This document shows, one piece after another, positions 1 through 7,400 of a DNA stretch of 11,710 nt. The notes under the pieces are model-generated. The model was not told the DNA's origin and ran no database searches. It saw only the letters and a list, made by a program, of their open reading frames with translations. Both the position numbers and the translations under genes were made by a program. Origin of the DNA: an uncultured Pirellula sp. (lineage in GTDB: Bacteria; Planctomycetota; Planctomycetia; Pirellulales; Pirellulaceae); the NCBI GenBank assembly GCA_903837255.1, contig CAILTZ010000420.1, positions 1-11,710 on the forward strand, in the 5' to 3' direction. Position 1 is the first letter of the stretch. Every line of letters starts with the position of its first letter.

Positions 1-302
1 ATGAGGGCACGAGCATTCGAGATGCTGCGATCCAAGGTGGAAAGCTAAGATTTCGTCCTATTATGATGACTTCTTTCGCATTCATCGCGGGGCTATTCCC
101 GTTGGTTCGGGCCACCGGCCCGGGCGCTTTGGGCAATCGCACGATTGGAACCACCGCCGTCGGTGGAATGCTTATCGGAACGCTGATCGGCGTCCTGGTA
201 ATCCCGGGACTGTATTATCTCTTTGCCAAGATGGCCGAGGGTCGGAAACTAATCAAGGATGAACACGATGAACCGCTTAGCGAAATACTCGAAAGACAAT
301 AA
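1..302 (+). CDS. RND efflux pump inner-membrane subunit, C-terminal fragment (5' end outside window)
   Basis: An open frame enters from the left edge (first full codon at 3) and ends at TAA 300-302, giving the last 99 residues of a protein that is normally over 1000 residues long. The stretch LRFRPIMMTSFAFIAGLFPL followed by VRATGPGA and a final hydrophobic segment (IGTTAVGGMLIGTLIGVLVI) matches the last two transmembrane helices of RND transporters. The wording R-F-R-P-I-x-M-T and the ATGxGA turn are typical of the HAE-1 (AcrB/MexB) branch rather than the heavy-metal branch. Such pumps use the proton motive force to expel drugs or other amphiphiles through a periplasmic adaptor and an outer-membrane channel. 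The gene overlaps the outer-membrane factor gene by 35 nt, so the two are very probably cotranscribed and translationally coupled. The substrate cannot be told from this fragment. Confidence 0.9.
   Translation, partial: EGTSIRDAAIQGGKLRFRPIMMTSFAFIAGLFPLVRATGPGALGNRTIGTTAVGGMLIGTLIGVLVIPGLYYLFAKMAEGRKLIKDEHDEPLSEILERQ
255..259 (+). promoter_or_regulatory. Ribosome binding site for the outer-membrane factor gene
   Basis: AAGGA at 255-259, inside the end of the RND gene, lies 8 nt before the ATG at 268. It overlaps the first base of the other in-frame ATG at 259, which would therefore have no usable spacing. This is why 268 is preferred as the start. Confidence 0.6.
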
Positions 303-1866
303 CAGCGAGTCACTAGGCCGAACTTGGATCGCTAGCACCCTTCTTGTGTGCCTAGCCGGTTGCCATCTTCCGGAAATCTGTGCTCCCAAAAATATGAACG
401 CTCTACCCGAGAGCTTTCATGTCAACAACGACCCAGCCCAAGGCTTGGTTAGCGACCAAAGCTCAGCGTGTGTCGCTTGGAATCAATTCTTCGAAGACCC
501 GGTCTTGGTCTCTTTGGTGACGGAATCTTTGGAAGGCAATCAGGAACTGAAGATTTTGGCGCAGGATATTCGCATCGCCAACAACGAATACCTAGCCCGC
601 CGTGGGATGATCTTCCCCTTCTTTGGTCTCGGAGCGTCCGCGGGGATCGATAAAGCGAGTCGCTTTACCCGAGCCGGGGCGGTCGAAGATCAATTGACCG
701 TCGCTCCAGGCAAGGGATTCCCTGAACCTTTACCTAATTTTCTCGTAGGCGCAGATGTCTCTTGGGAAGTCGATATCTGGAGAAAGCTACGCAACGCGCG
801 GGATGCTGCAGCACTGCGTTATCTAGGCACGCAATCGGGTCGGAATTATGTCGTGACCCGTATGGTCTCGGAAGTCGCACAAAACTATTACGAACTCCTT
901 GCACTCGATAACCAACTCAAAGTATTGGAAAGCACAATCCAAATCCAAATCGAGAGCTTTGAAACCGCCAAAAAGCTCAAGGACGCGGCCCGCGGAACAG
1001 AACTCGCCGTTCAACGTTTCCAGGCTGAGTTTCAAAAGAACCAAAGTGAGAAACTGGTGATCAAGCAACGGATCATCGAAACAGAAAACCGAATCAATTA
1101 TATCGCCGGTCGCTTTCCGCAACCCGTCGAGCGTCCAAGCATCGAGTTTATCGAACTGCAATTGGCAACGCTCGAGGCCGGGTTCCCTTCTCAACAACTA
1201 CTCAATCGCTCGGATATCCAGCAAGCCGAAAGAGAGGTCCAAGCCTCCGGGCTCGATGTTCGAGTCGCTAGAGCCAGATTCTATCCCTCGCTGATACTCA
1301 CCGCAGGGGTCGGATACGAAGCATTTAACACCAAATACCTTTTCTCATCACCCGAGTCCCTGGTTTACAACACCGTCGGAGGATTGGCGGTCCCCTTGAT
1401 CAACCGATCGGCCATCAAGGCTGATTACCTCAATGCCAATGCACAACAGCTCAAGGCAATCTACGACTTCCAACAAAAAGTAATCAACGCCCATATCGAA
1501 GTCGTCAATTTCCTTTCAATGGCCGAAAACTATGGCTCTGCCATCGAGATCAAACGCAAGCAACTCGAATCCCTCAAAGCCTCTGTAGAGAACGCCTCAA
1601 GGTTGTTTCAAACCGCCAGAGGGGAATACATCGACGTCCTATTAGCACAGCGTGATTACAACGAAGCCAAGCTGAAACTGATCGAAGCCAAGCAACTGCA
1701 AGTAAGTGCGATTCTAAAAACCTACCAAGCTCTAGGGGGCGGGTGGGTACTTAACGGCCAGCAAGCCGACGAGGTGATCTTGTCAGAGATAGTACAACCA
1801 CTGCCAACGAAGACTTTAGAAGATACTCAGCCTCAGCCAACGAAGACTCTTGAGGATGTTCAATAA
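268..1866 (+). CDS. Outer-membrane efflux factor lipoprotein (TolC/OprM/NodT family)
   Basis: A 532-residue protein that should form the trimeric outer-membrane exit duct of the RND pump encoded just upstream. A basic/polar N-region is followed by the hydrophobic stretch WIASTLLV and a lipobox LAGC (Cys32, next residue His), so it should be an acylated outer-membrane lipoprotein like OprM. Two outer-membrane efflux repeats follow, at about residues 70-280 and 290-500, both rich in heptad-like helices. Recognisable landmarks are RSDIQQAEREV, the ARFYPSLILTAGVGY strand, YIDVLLAQRDYNEA and the closing YQALGGGW, all typical of the NodT/OprM type. After this the chain carries an unusual hydrophilic tail with a duplicated 11-residue unit. 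The start at 268 is chosen from its ribosome binding site; ATG 259 would add three residues. The gene ends tail-to-tail with the kinase gene, 61 nt away, and I see no clear terminator hairpin between them. Confidence 0.92.
   Translation: MNRLAKYSKDNNSESLGRTWIASTLLVCLAGCHLPEICAPKNMNALPESFHVNNDPAQGLVSDQSSACVAWNQFFEDPVLVSLVTESLEGNQELKILAQDIRIANNEYLARRGMIFPFFGLGASAGIDKASRFTRAGAVEDQLTVAPGKGFPEPLPNFLVGADVSWEVDIWRKLRNARDAAALRYLGTQSGRNYVVTRMVSEVAQNYYELLALDNQLKVLESTIQIQIESFETAKKLKDAARGTELAVQRFQAEFQKNQSEKLVIKQRIIETENRINYIAGRFPQPVERPSIEFIELQLATLEAGFPSQQLLNRSDIQQAEREVQASGLDVRVARARFYPSLILTAGVGYEAFNTKYLFSSPESLVYNTVGGLAVPLINRSAIKADYLNANAQQLKAIYDFQQKVINAHIEVVNFLSMAENYGSAIEIKRKQLESLKASVENASRLFQTARGEYIDVLLAQRDYNEAKLKLIEAKQLQVSAILKTYQALGGGWVLNGQQADEVILSEIVQPLPTKTLEDTQPQPTKTLEDVQ
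1795..1860 (+). repeat. Two tandem 33-bp units at the 3' end of the efflux factor gene
   Basis: Two in-frame 33-bp copies (1795-1827 and 1828-1860) encode QPLPTKTLEDT and QPQPTKTLEDV, after which only one Gln codon precedes the stop. The central 12 bases, from CCAACG onwards, are identical in both copies. The repeat lies beyond the conserved YQALGGGW end of the family and probably arose by slippage or local duplication. Confidence 0.8.
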
Positions 1867-1927
1867 ATGGGTGCTTCAGGTGTTACAGCGGGCAAAACAT
1901 CGGGTATTGGGGTTGGCAACTTCGTGC

Positions 1928-3475
1928 TCATTGGTTGCGATACGAGAAGAGATTCCGTACCTTCGAGATCAGACTCGTGAGGGTCAAGCATTGCACAGCC
2001 AGCACACTAACGAAGATGAATCGAAAGTCCGTTCTTGCCATCGAGGGATCATCGAGAGTGGTCGTCAAAACTAGAAACGCCAATGTACAAGCCATCGTCA
2101 TGAGTAGGATAAATCGGGTTCGATAGAACAAACCGCTGACGGTGACCATGAGCGGATAGGCTGCCAGCAACAGGCTACGAGGTGCTTGTGCATTTGCGAT
2201 AAGCGTTGTGACCAGGGTGATATCCACCAACCCCCAGATGACCGCAGGAATGAAGGGGTTTTTCCAACAAAAGATCCATCGCTGAAGTGGGAAACAGATC
2301 GCTAGCCAAGCGATCAGCAAGAGCAGTTGCGTGCGCAAGTCCGATTCTGAATAGCCTACCAAGTGGGATAAAAGAACGACAAGAGTCACGGTCGAAATCG
2401 CGACGACGTGCAAAAACAGTCCAGGTTCTTGTCTCCACCATCGAACCCATCGTATCCGCAGCGAGGTAGTGGGTGTCATGATCGCACTTCCCTCCATCCA
2501 ACGCTTGAGGTCCTCACCAAAATCCGCTGCGCTGGGATAACGCTCCTCAGGGGATTTTTCCATGGCCCGCATGCAAATGATATCGAGTTCCCTATCAATA
2601 CTGCGATTGATCCTCGATGGCCGTACCGGTTCTCGATCTTTGACCTGTATCATCATGTCAAAATTCGTTGCACCGACAAAGGGAGCTCGGCCGACGAGCA
2701 AATAATACATCACTGCCCCCAAGGAGTAGATGTCCGACCGACGCAAATCTGTCATGCGATGAATTTGGATTTGCTCTGGGGCCATGTAAGCTGGTGTACC
2801 GACGGTGGCCCCACTGTCAGTCAAATCCGAATCGGTTTGTGTCAGCTTTGCCAATCCAAAATCGATAAGGATTGGATTGCCATGGATATCGATCAAGATA
2901 TTTCGAGGCTTGATATCTCGGTGAGCCACCCCCTGCCGATGCGCATAGTCGAGCGATTCGGTCAACAAATGGATGATTCTCACTTTGGCTTGGATTGGTA
3001 AGCTGGCGTCTTTTCCAAAATCCGAGAGCGGCACACCTTCGATGTATCTCATCGTGTAGTAGATGAATTGCTCTTTTTCGACGACTTCATAAACCGTTAC
3101 GATTCCTGGGTGCGTCAAATTCGCGGCGACCATCGCCTCTCGACGGAATCGTGCAATCTCAATTTTGTCGGCTAGTTCACCCGCCCGAATAATCTTCAGA
3201 GCGACAATGCGATTGAGTTCCTTGTGCCTAGCGCGATAGACAATCCCCATGCCACCCCGGTCGATTTCATCGAGGATTTCATAAGGCCCGCAGTCGGAGG
3301 GTAGTCCGGACCGATTCCCTCTTTTGCAGAGCGTCAGCTCCTGATGCATTTCCCAACACTCAGTGATCTCATCTTTCCATTGAGGATGGTCTGAAATCAA
3401 TGTTCCCAACCTCGCTTTCGACGTATCGCCGACATCGAGTCGGAGTACCTGTGCGAGCACTTCCTCGAGTTTCAT
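1928..3475 (-). CDS. Membrane-anchored Hanks-type serine/threonine protein kinase
   Basis: A 515-residue protein. Residues 1-63 are a soluble N-terminal region of unknown role. Residues 65-327 are a full kinase domain: glycine loop DRGGMGIVY (72-80), ATP-anchoring Lys94 in VALK, helix-C Glu113, catalytic loop HRDIKPRN (185-192, base Asp187), metal-binding DFG (205-207), APE (232-234) and Asp248 in SDIY. An activation loop rich in Thr/Ser (212-228) suggests autophosphorylation. All catalytic residues are present, so it should be active. Residues from about 352 to 503 hold around six hydrophobic segments (352-374, 383-397, 408-427, 434-451, 455-472, 486-503) with short loops, so the kinase sits in the cytoplasm on a membrane domain with no PASTA, WD40, TPR or other obvious sensor domain. 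It lies 83 nt downstream of the ECF sigma gene on the same strand, and the sigma factor is its most likely substrate. The site before ATG is weak (GGTGA, 3 nt away). Confidence 0.93.
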   Translation of the reverse strand: MKLEEVLAQVLRLDVGDTSKARLGTLISDHPQWKDEITECWEMHQELTLCKRGNRSGLPSDCGPYEILDEIDRGGMGIVYRARHKELNRIVALKIIRAGELADKIEIARFRREAMVAANLTHPGIVTVYEVVEKEQFIYYTMRYIEGVPLSDFGKDASLPIQAKVRIIHLLTESLDYAHRQGVAHRDIKPRNILIDIHGNPILIDFGLAKLTQTDSDLTDSGATVGTPAYMAPEQIQIHRMTDLRRSDIYSLGAVMYYLLVGRAPFVGATNFDMMIQVKDREPVRPSRINRSIDRELDIICMRAMEKSPEERYPSAADFGEDLKRWMEGSAIMTPTTSLRIRWVRWWRQEPGLFLHVVAISTVTLVVLLSHLVGYSESDLRTQLLLLIAWLAICFPLQRWIFCWKNPFIPAVIWGLVDITLVTTLIANAQAPRSLLLAAYPLMVTVSGLFYRTRFILLMTMACTLAFLVLTTTLDDPSMARTDFRFIFVSVLAVQCLTLTSLISKVRNLFSYRNQ

Positions 3476-3558
3476 CGTTCACCGCGGAAGGAAAAAGTAA
3501 CTTGGGTCCAACATGCTAGATGCCATGCATGCTGCGGGATGGCGCGAAAAAAGGCAAA

Positions 3559-4125
3559 TCATGCTCCTAGTTCAGACCGTAGGACTTTCATGCCTCGATA
3601 AAGCAATCCTGCCACGGCATCTGGCGTCTTATCCATTACTTTGCCGATTTCCTCCAAAGGTAAATCCTCCCAATACCGCATCACGATCGCTCGTCGCTGA
3701 TCGAGGGTTAGCAATTCCATCACTTTGGAAATTCGTTCCTTTTCCTCATCCAACTGCGCCCTGTGGGATGGACTCGATTGGTGTCTCGTGCGTTCCAAGC
3801 CTAGATCTGCCAAACCTGGATCTGCCAAGCCCGGATCTGATTCAGAAGGCATCCGCAATTCCCGCTCCTTGGCGATGTCCCGACGCTCGCTATGGTAGCG
3901 CCGCAACAAACCGTTCATCACATTGCGGAGGATAGCTTTTAGCCAACCGGCCTTGGCCGCATCCGAATCGCCCCGATACTGCGATTGAGCCTCGATCGCT
4001 TGTAACATCGTCTGCTGAACCAAATCCGATGGATCGACTTTCTTCCGCAAGTCGGCGTAGAGCAATTCCTCGGCAAGCGCACGCAGAAACGGCCTAAAGC
4101 GCTGAAGATCTTCCTGAGGTTCCAT
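3559..4125 (-). CDS. ECF-type RNA polymerase sigma factor (planctomycete family)
   Basis: A 188-residue sigma-70 family protein with only the two domains of ECF factors. Sigma region 2 spans about residues 10-82, with the core-binding motif DPSDLVQQTMLQA (31-43) and WLKAILRNVM (61-70). Sigma region 4 spans about 125-185, with the helix-turn-helix LEEIGKVMDKTPDAVAGLLY (157-176) that reads the -35 element. The wording fits the planctomycete-specific ECF subfamily. The canonical DAED of region 2.2 reads DPSD here, so it is less acidic. The linker (about 83-122) carries a five-residue tandem repeat. The start is fixed because TAA (4131-4129) lies one codon upstream of ATG 4125; no Shine-Dalgarno sequence is evident. 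No zinc-finger anti-sigma gene is nearby, whereas a Ser/Thr kinase gene follows. This suggests control by phosphorylation, as in the EcfP/PknT and EcfK/PknS pairs. Confidence 0.92.
   Translation of the reverse strand: MEPQEDLQRFRPFLRALAEELLYADLRKKVDPSDLVQQTMLQAIEAQSQYRGDSDAAKAGWLKAILRNVMNGLLRRYHSERRDIAKERELRMPSESDPGLADPGLADLGLERTRHQSSPSHRAQLDEEKERISKVMELLTLDQRRAIVMRYWEDLPLEEIGKVMDKTPDAVAGLLYRGMKVLRSELGA
3795..3839 (-). repeat. Three 15-bp tandem repeats in the sigma-factor linker
   Basis: Three adjacent 15-bp units (3795-3809, 3810-3824, 3825-3839; plus-strand form CCAAGCCTAGATCTG with two changes each in the other copies) encode, on the minus strand, SDPGL, ADPGL and ADLGL at residues 96-110. 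They fall in the flexible region between sigma regions 2 and 4, where length change is tolerated, so copy number may vary between strains. Confidence 0.85.
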
Positions 4126-4273
4126 GGATTAAAACTTGGGGGGTTCGATCCCCTGGACATCAAATGGCGCAGCGGATCATGCTCAAGATCCGATCGGCAA
4201 AAACAGCGCCATACGCGTGCCGTTAGTGTAACGTCTTTCCTCACCCCCCGAAACTCTTCCCCCCCCTACGCTC

Positions 4274-4299
4274 GCCGGCCCCGTACGCCGGCCCCGTAC
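4274..4299. repeat. Two exact 13-bp tandem repeats (GCCGGCCCCGTAC)
   Basis: GCCGGCCCCGTAC occurs at 4274-4286 and again, identically, at 4287-4299. A degenerate third copy ending in CGCGTAC follows directly, to 4310. The repeats lie roughly 150-175 nt upstream of sigma ATG 4125 and 170-195 nt upstream of the giant gene's ATG. Confidence 0.85.
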
Positions 4300-4320
4300 T
4301 GACCGCGTACCAAATTCGCT

Positions 4321-4340
4321 ACTTTTCGGGATTTTTCGGG
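4321..4340. repeat. Two 10-bp tandem repeats (ACTTTTCGGG / ATTTTTCGGG)
   Basis: ACTTTTCGGG at 4321-4330 is followed at once by ATTTTTCGGG at 4331-4340, with one mismatch. A third related element (CGGGACTTTTTCG) occurs about 16 nt further on. The 10-bp period would place repeated sites on the same face of the DNA helix. The function is unknown. Confidence 0.7.
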
Positions 4341-4413
4341 ACTTTGCCCCTGAAGCCGGGACTTTTTCGACATTTGTACGTCATCCTCGGAGAAACAACG
4401 CATCCAAACTTCT

Positions 4414-4431
4414 AGGGGAGTCTTTTTCCCT
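4414..4431. other. Small inverted repeat in the leader of the giant gene
   Basis: AGGGGA (4414-4419) can pair with TTCCCT (4426-4431) across a 6-nt loop; five pairs are Watson-Crick and one is G-T. It ends 37 nt before the ATG at 4469. It is short and could be chance; if real, it could be a leader hairpin or an operator. Confidence 0.25.
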
Positions 4432-4455
4432 GTATTTCGGTTTATTCGTGCATGT

Positions 4456-4461
4456 GGGGAG
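4456..4461 (+). promoter_or_regulatory. Ribosome binding site for the giant membrane-protein gene
   Basis: GGGGAG at 4456-4461 lies 7 nt before ATG 4469. It falls downstream of the in-frame GTG codons at 4448 and 4454, so it argues against those earlier starts and for 4469. Confidence 0.65.
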
Positions 4462-4468
4462 CATCCTC

Positions 4469-7400
4469 ATGGGTTGGATCATCGCTGTTGCGTTTGGCAT
4501 TCTCGTTTGGGCTGCGGTCGGACACGCGCTGTGGCTCATCATGACGCTCCCGTTCTCATCGAGACAGCAAAAGCCCTGCAAAAAATGCAAGCAGACGATT
4601 GGGATCGAGGATAAAGCTTGCCGGTTTTGTGGCTGGAGTTCGGTGCCTGTCGATTTGCAACAAAGCATCCTGATTTGCCATCAAGCGCTCAATGCGGCCC
4701 TAAGCCGGGGGTTGATCGATCAAGAGATGATGAAACGGGGCAGCGAGATCCTGGAAAACCTCAAAAAGCCAGCGATCGATCCCCCAAAAACCGGTTCCGT
4801 TCCAAGCTTGCCACCCGATATGATCGTGACGCAAACACCTAGTCAGTTCCCGTCGGTCCCAAAAAGTCACGCTCCGCAAAAACAACAGCTCGAGGTCGCC
4901 AGGACCTCCGTCGTTGCAACTCCCCCAGCAGAGGCCGTTCCAGTAGTGGCCGTTCCGAAAGCTCCAGAAGCCCATGCGCTGGATCGTGAGTATGAACCTG
5001 CTCGGCCAGCCGTAGCTCCGAAGAAGGAGCCCACTAGGACGTGGTCGCAATTGCTCAGCGCTTTCATGGAGGAAAGCAATATTCGATGGGGGGAATTGAT
5101 CGGTGGACTGCTGATTGTCTGCTGCTCGACGGCGCTGGTTATCAGTTTCTGGGAGAATATCGCGAGCCGTCCATGGCTTAAGTTTTCGGTCTTCACAGGG
5201 ATCAATGCGTCCATCTTTGGCCTTGGACTCTACGCTTGGCACCGCTGGAAACTACCTATGACGAGCAAGGGGATCCTTGTGATCGGCATGATGCAGCTGC
5301 CGCTGAATTTTTTGGCCTTCGCTCTCTTTACCATGGGGAAACCTTGGGATTGGACGACGGTCGCCGGTGAGGTGGTCTCGATGGCGATCCTCGGATATTT
5401 AGCCTACCTCGCTGCAAAGATCCTCACACCGACCACTGTCGGTCTGTCGGCATGCACTCCAGTAATTTTCGGTCTTGCAAATCTTCTTATAAGGCGAACA
5501 GTCGACCAGGGAGCAAGCGATCCGCTTCTTTACGCCTGGGCATTAGGGCTCTTTGCGCTCTACACACTAGCCATTGCGATGTCTAGGCGACCGCTGATCG
5601 AGGAGTCTCAAGGTCGCTTTGGCCCAGCCTTGGCATTTTTTGCGATCGCCACTTTTGGATTGCTGCTTTCCAGCGGATTGCTCCTTCGATGCTCGGGCCA
5701 TCCGGTCGATACGTTTCGAAATTTGAGCCCGATGCTTGCCTTATTTGCTGCCCCTGCGTTGCTTATGTCGCTGGATATCGGAAAACGGATCGAAAAGCAA
5801 TCCAATCTGACCGTGCCGATGATCTTGCTCGGTACCTTAGCGATCGCGATGAGCGGGATCGGTTTGTTGTTCTCTTGGCCAGCACCGGCGCTGATGGTCT
5901 CAACAGGTCTGGGGCTACTTGTCTTGATCGCTGTCGCAGCGATCGTTTTGACCAACTCGAGATTTGTGGATCCGGCGAGTTTAATCGTGAGTTTTCTGGT
6001 GGTTTTGGCCTTTTATGGTTTTACAGGCAAAATCGATTGGATGAATCACTCTTCAGAGACACTCGTCAAGGTCCTTGCTACCCCCGACACCGGATTCATT
6101 TGGGTCGGCTATAGCGTGTGCTGTGCTCTTGTGTCCCTGCTTTTGACGAGATTAAACAAGCCGACCGGAGCGCTGGCTATCTTGCGATCGGCTGCCGTCA
6201 GCGGTGTATTGGGCACCATCGTATTGACTGCTTTTGGCTTTGGTCGCGAAGCTTATTCGGCAAGCTTGGGTTCTATCTACGGCCTGTATGCGATCAGCGC
6301 ATTTGCTCTGGGTACGGTCCGTCGCAAGCCATCGCTGGAGGTTGTCGGCATCGTCTTTTTGCTTGCCGCAGCATTCCAGTGGGTCGTGATTGGAAGGTCG
6401 GATTTCGACGGGTTGACTCGTATGTACGCTTTTTTCTTTGCGGTCAGCGTCTGTCTTCTGGTTTTCATGATGATCCGAAATGCTTTTGGATACACTGCAC
6501 ACCAGGAGCAACCTAGTTCGATCGCTGCCACCGCTTCGCTTGTGGCGATTAGCCTCATCGCTCTGTTTTTTATCAGTGAGAATCAGCCTGCTTTTTCATC
6601 CAATCGCCTGACAGCTGCAACGCTATTGTGGTTTGTCTTCGCTTGGCTGCAACAACAACGAATCTTTTGGCAGATTACCCAAGGGGTCGGCATCGCTAGT
6701 GTTCTTAGTAGAGTCGTCCAGACCTGCATGCTGGCGGATTGGTGGCTAGATGAACCTTCCCTATTGGCTAGGGCATTTTTTCATCCTACGTTCTTGCAAT
6801 ATGTGGCTCTGGCCCTCTTGGTCTGTGGAATCCTGCTGGTCTTGTTGCATGAACTCTTGCGACGCAACTGGGGATCGATCTCAGACAAACTAGTCGGCGC
6901 CCTCAAGGACATGCATGATTCGAGCGTCGCTAGGGTAGCGATCGCTAGCGGGACAATACTTACCCTCGGAGTGATGGTCTATGGCGCGGTCCCCGGTGTG
7001 ACTCAAGAACTCATTCCTCGCAATGCATCCATGGACAGCGAATTGATTTCGTATGTCCAAGCTGGAGCGACACTCGAGAGATACGTTCCCAAGCTCGAGA
7101 GCCTGGAGTTGGCTGGAATCCCTCACGCGGCGGCTTCCTGGGGGCGAGAAAGCAATGGTTATCGCGTTTGGGGTTTGCCACCGATCACCGCTGCTTGGGC
7201 GATGAGTCTCTGTGCATTGCTTGCCCTTTGCTGGAACCTTGTGCAAACCAAGGATCGGGCGTGGCGAAACTGTGCGGGTTTGTTTGCCGCAACTGGCATC
7301 TCACTATGGTATCCGTTGGCGAGCTTGGCCGAGCCGGGTGTTGCTTCGGCCTCCGCCCTGCGATGGCTTACCGCCGGCGCCTTCTTTTTGGTCTGCTTGG

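Larger units (their letters stand above)
4126..4468. promoter_or_regulatory. Divergent control region between the sigma/kinase unit and the giant membrane-protein gene
   Basis: This 343-nt stretch has no convincing gene and must hold the promoters for both directions. It contains C-rich tracts (CCCCCC near 4245-4250, C8 at 4259-4266), a duplicated 13-bp unit (4274-4299), a duplicated 10-bp unit (4321-4340) with a related GGGACTTTTTCG further on (about 4358-4369), and a small inverted repeat (4414-4431). I could not identify a confident -35/-10 pair in either direction. The short repeats could be binding sites for the neighbouring sigma factor or another regulator, but that is inference. Confidence 0.55.

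Noticed and set aside
823..1197. 124-residue open frame on the minus strand inside the efflux factor gene
   Set aside because: It lies wholly opposite a well-supported family gene, has no ribosome site that I can see and no recognisable protein character.
1867..1927. Search for a bidirectional terminator between the efflux factor and kinase genes
   Set aside because: I found no stem of useful length followed by a T-run in the 61-nt gap.
2408..3001. 197-residue open frame on the plus strand opposite the kinase
   Set aside because: It is antisense to the kinase catalytic domain, whose motifs are intact; the predicted protein is rich in Cys, His and Arg with no family features.
4135..4160. GGGTTCGATCCC resembles the T-arm of a tRNA
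   Set aside because: The 51-65 side pairs only in part, no matching acceptor stem, D-arm or anticodon arm can be placed, and the upstream sequence is the start of the sigma gene. It is a chance GC-rich hairpin.
4448..4468. GTG 4448 as start of the giant protein
   Set aside because: The best ribosome binding sequence (GGGGAG, 4456-4461) is downstream of it and properly spaced for ATG 4469.
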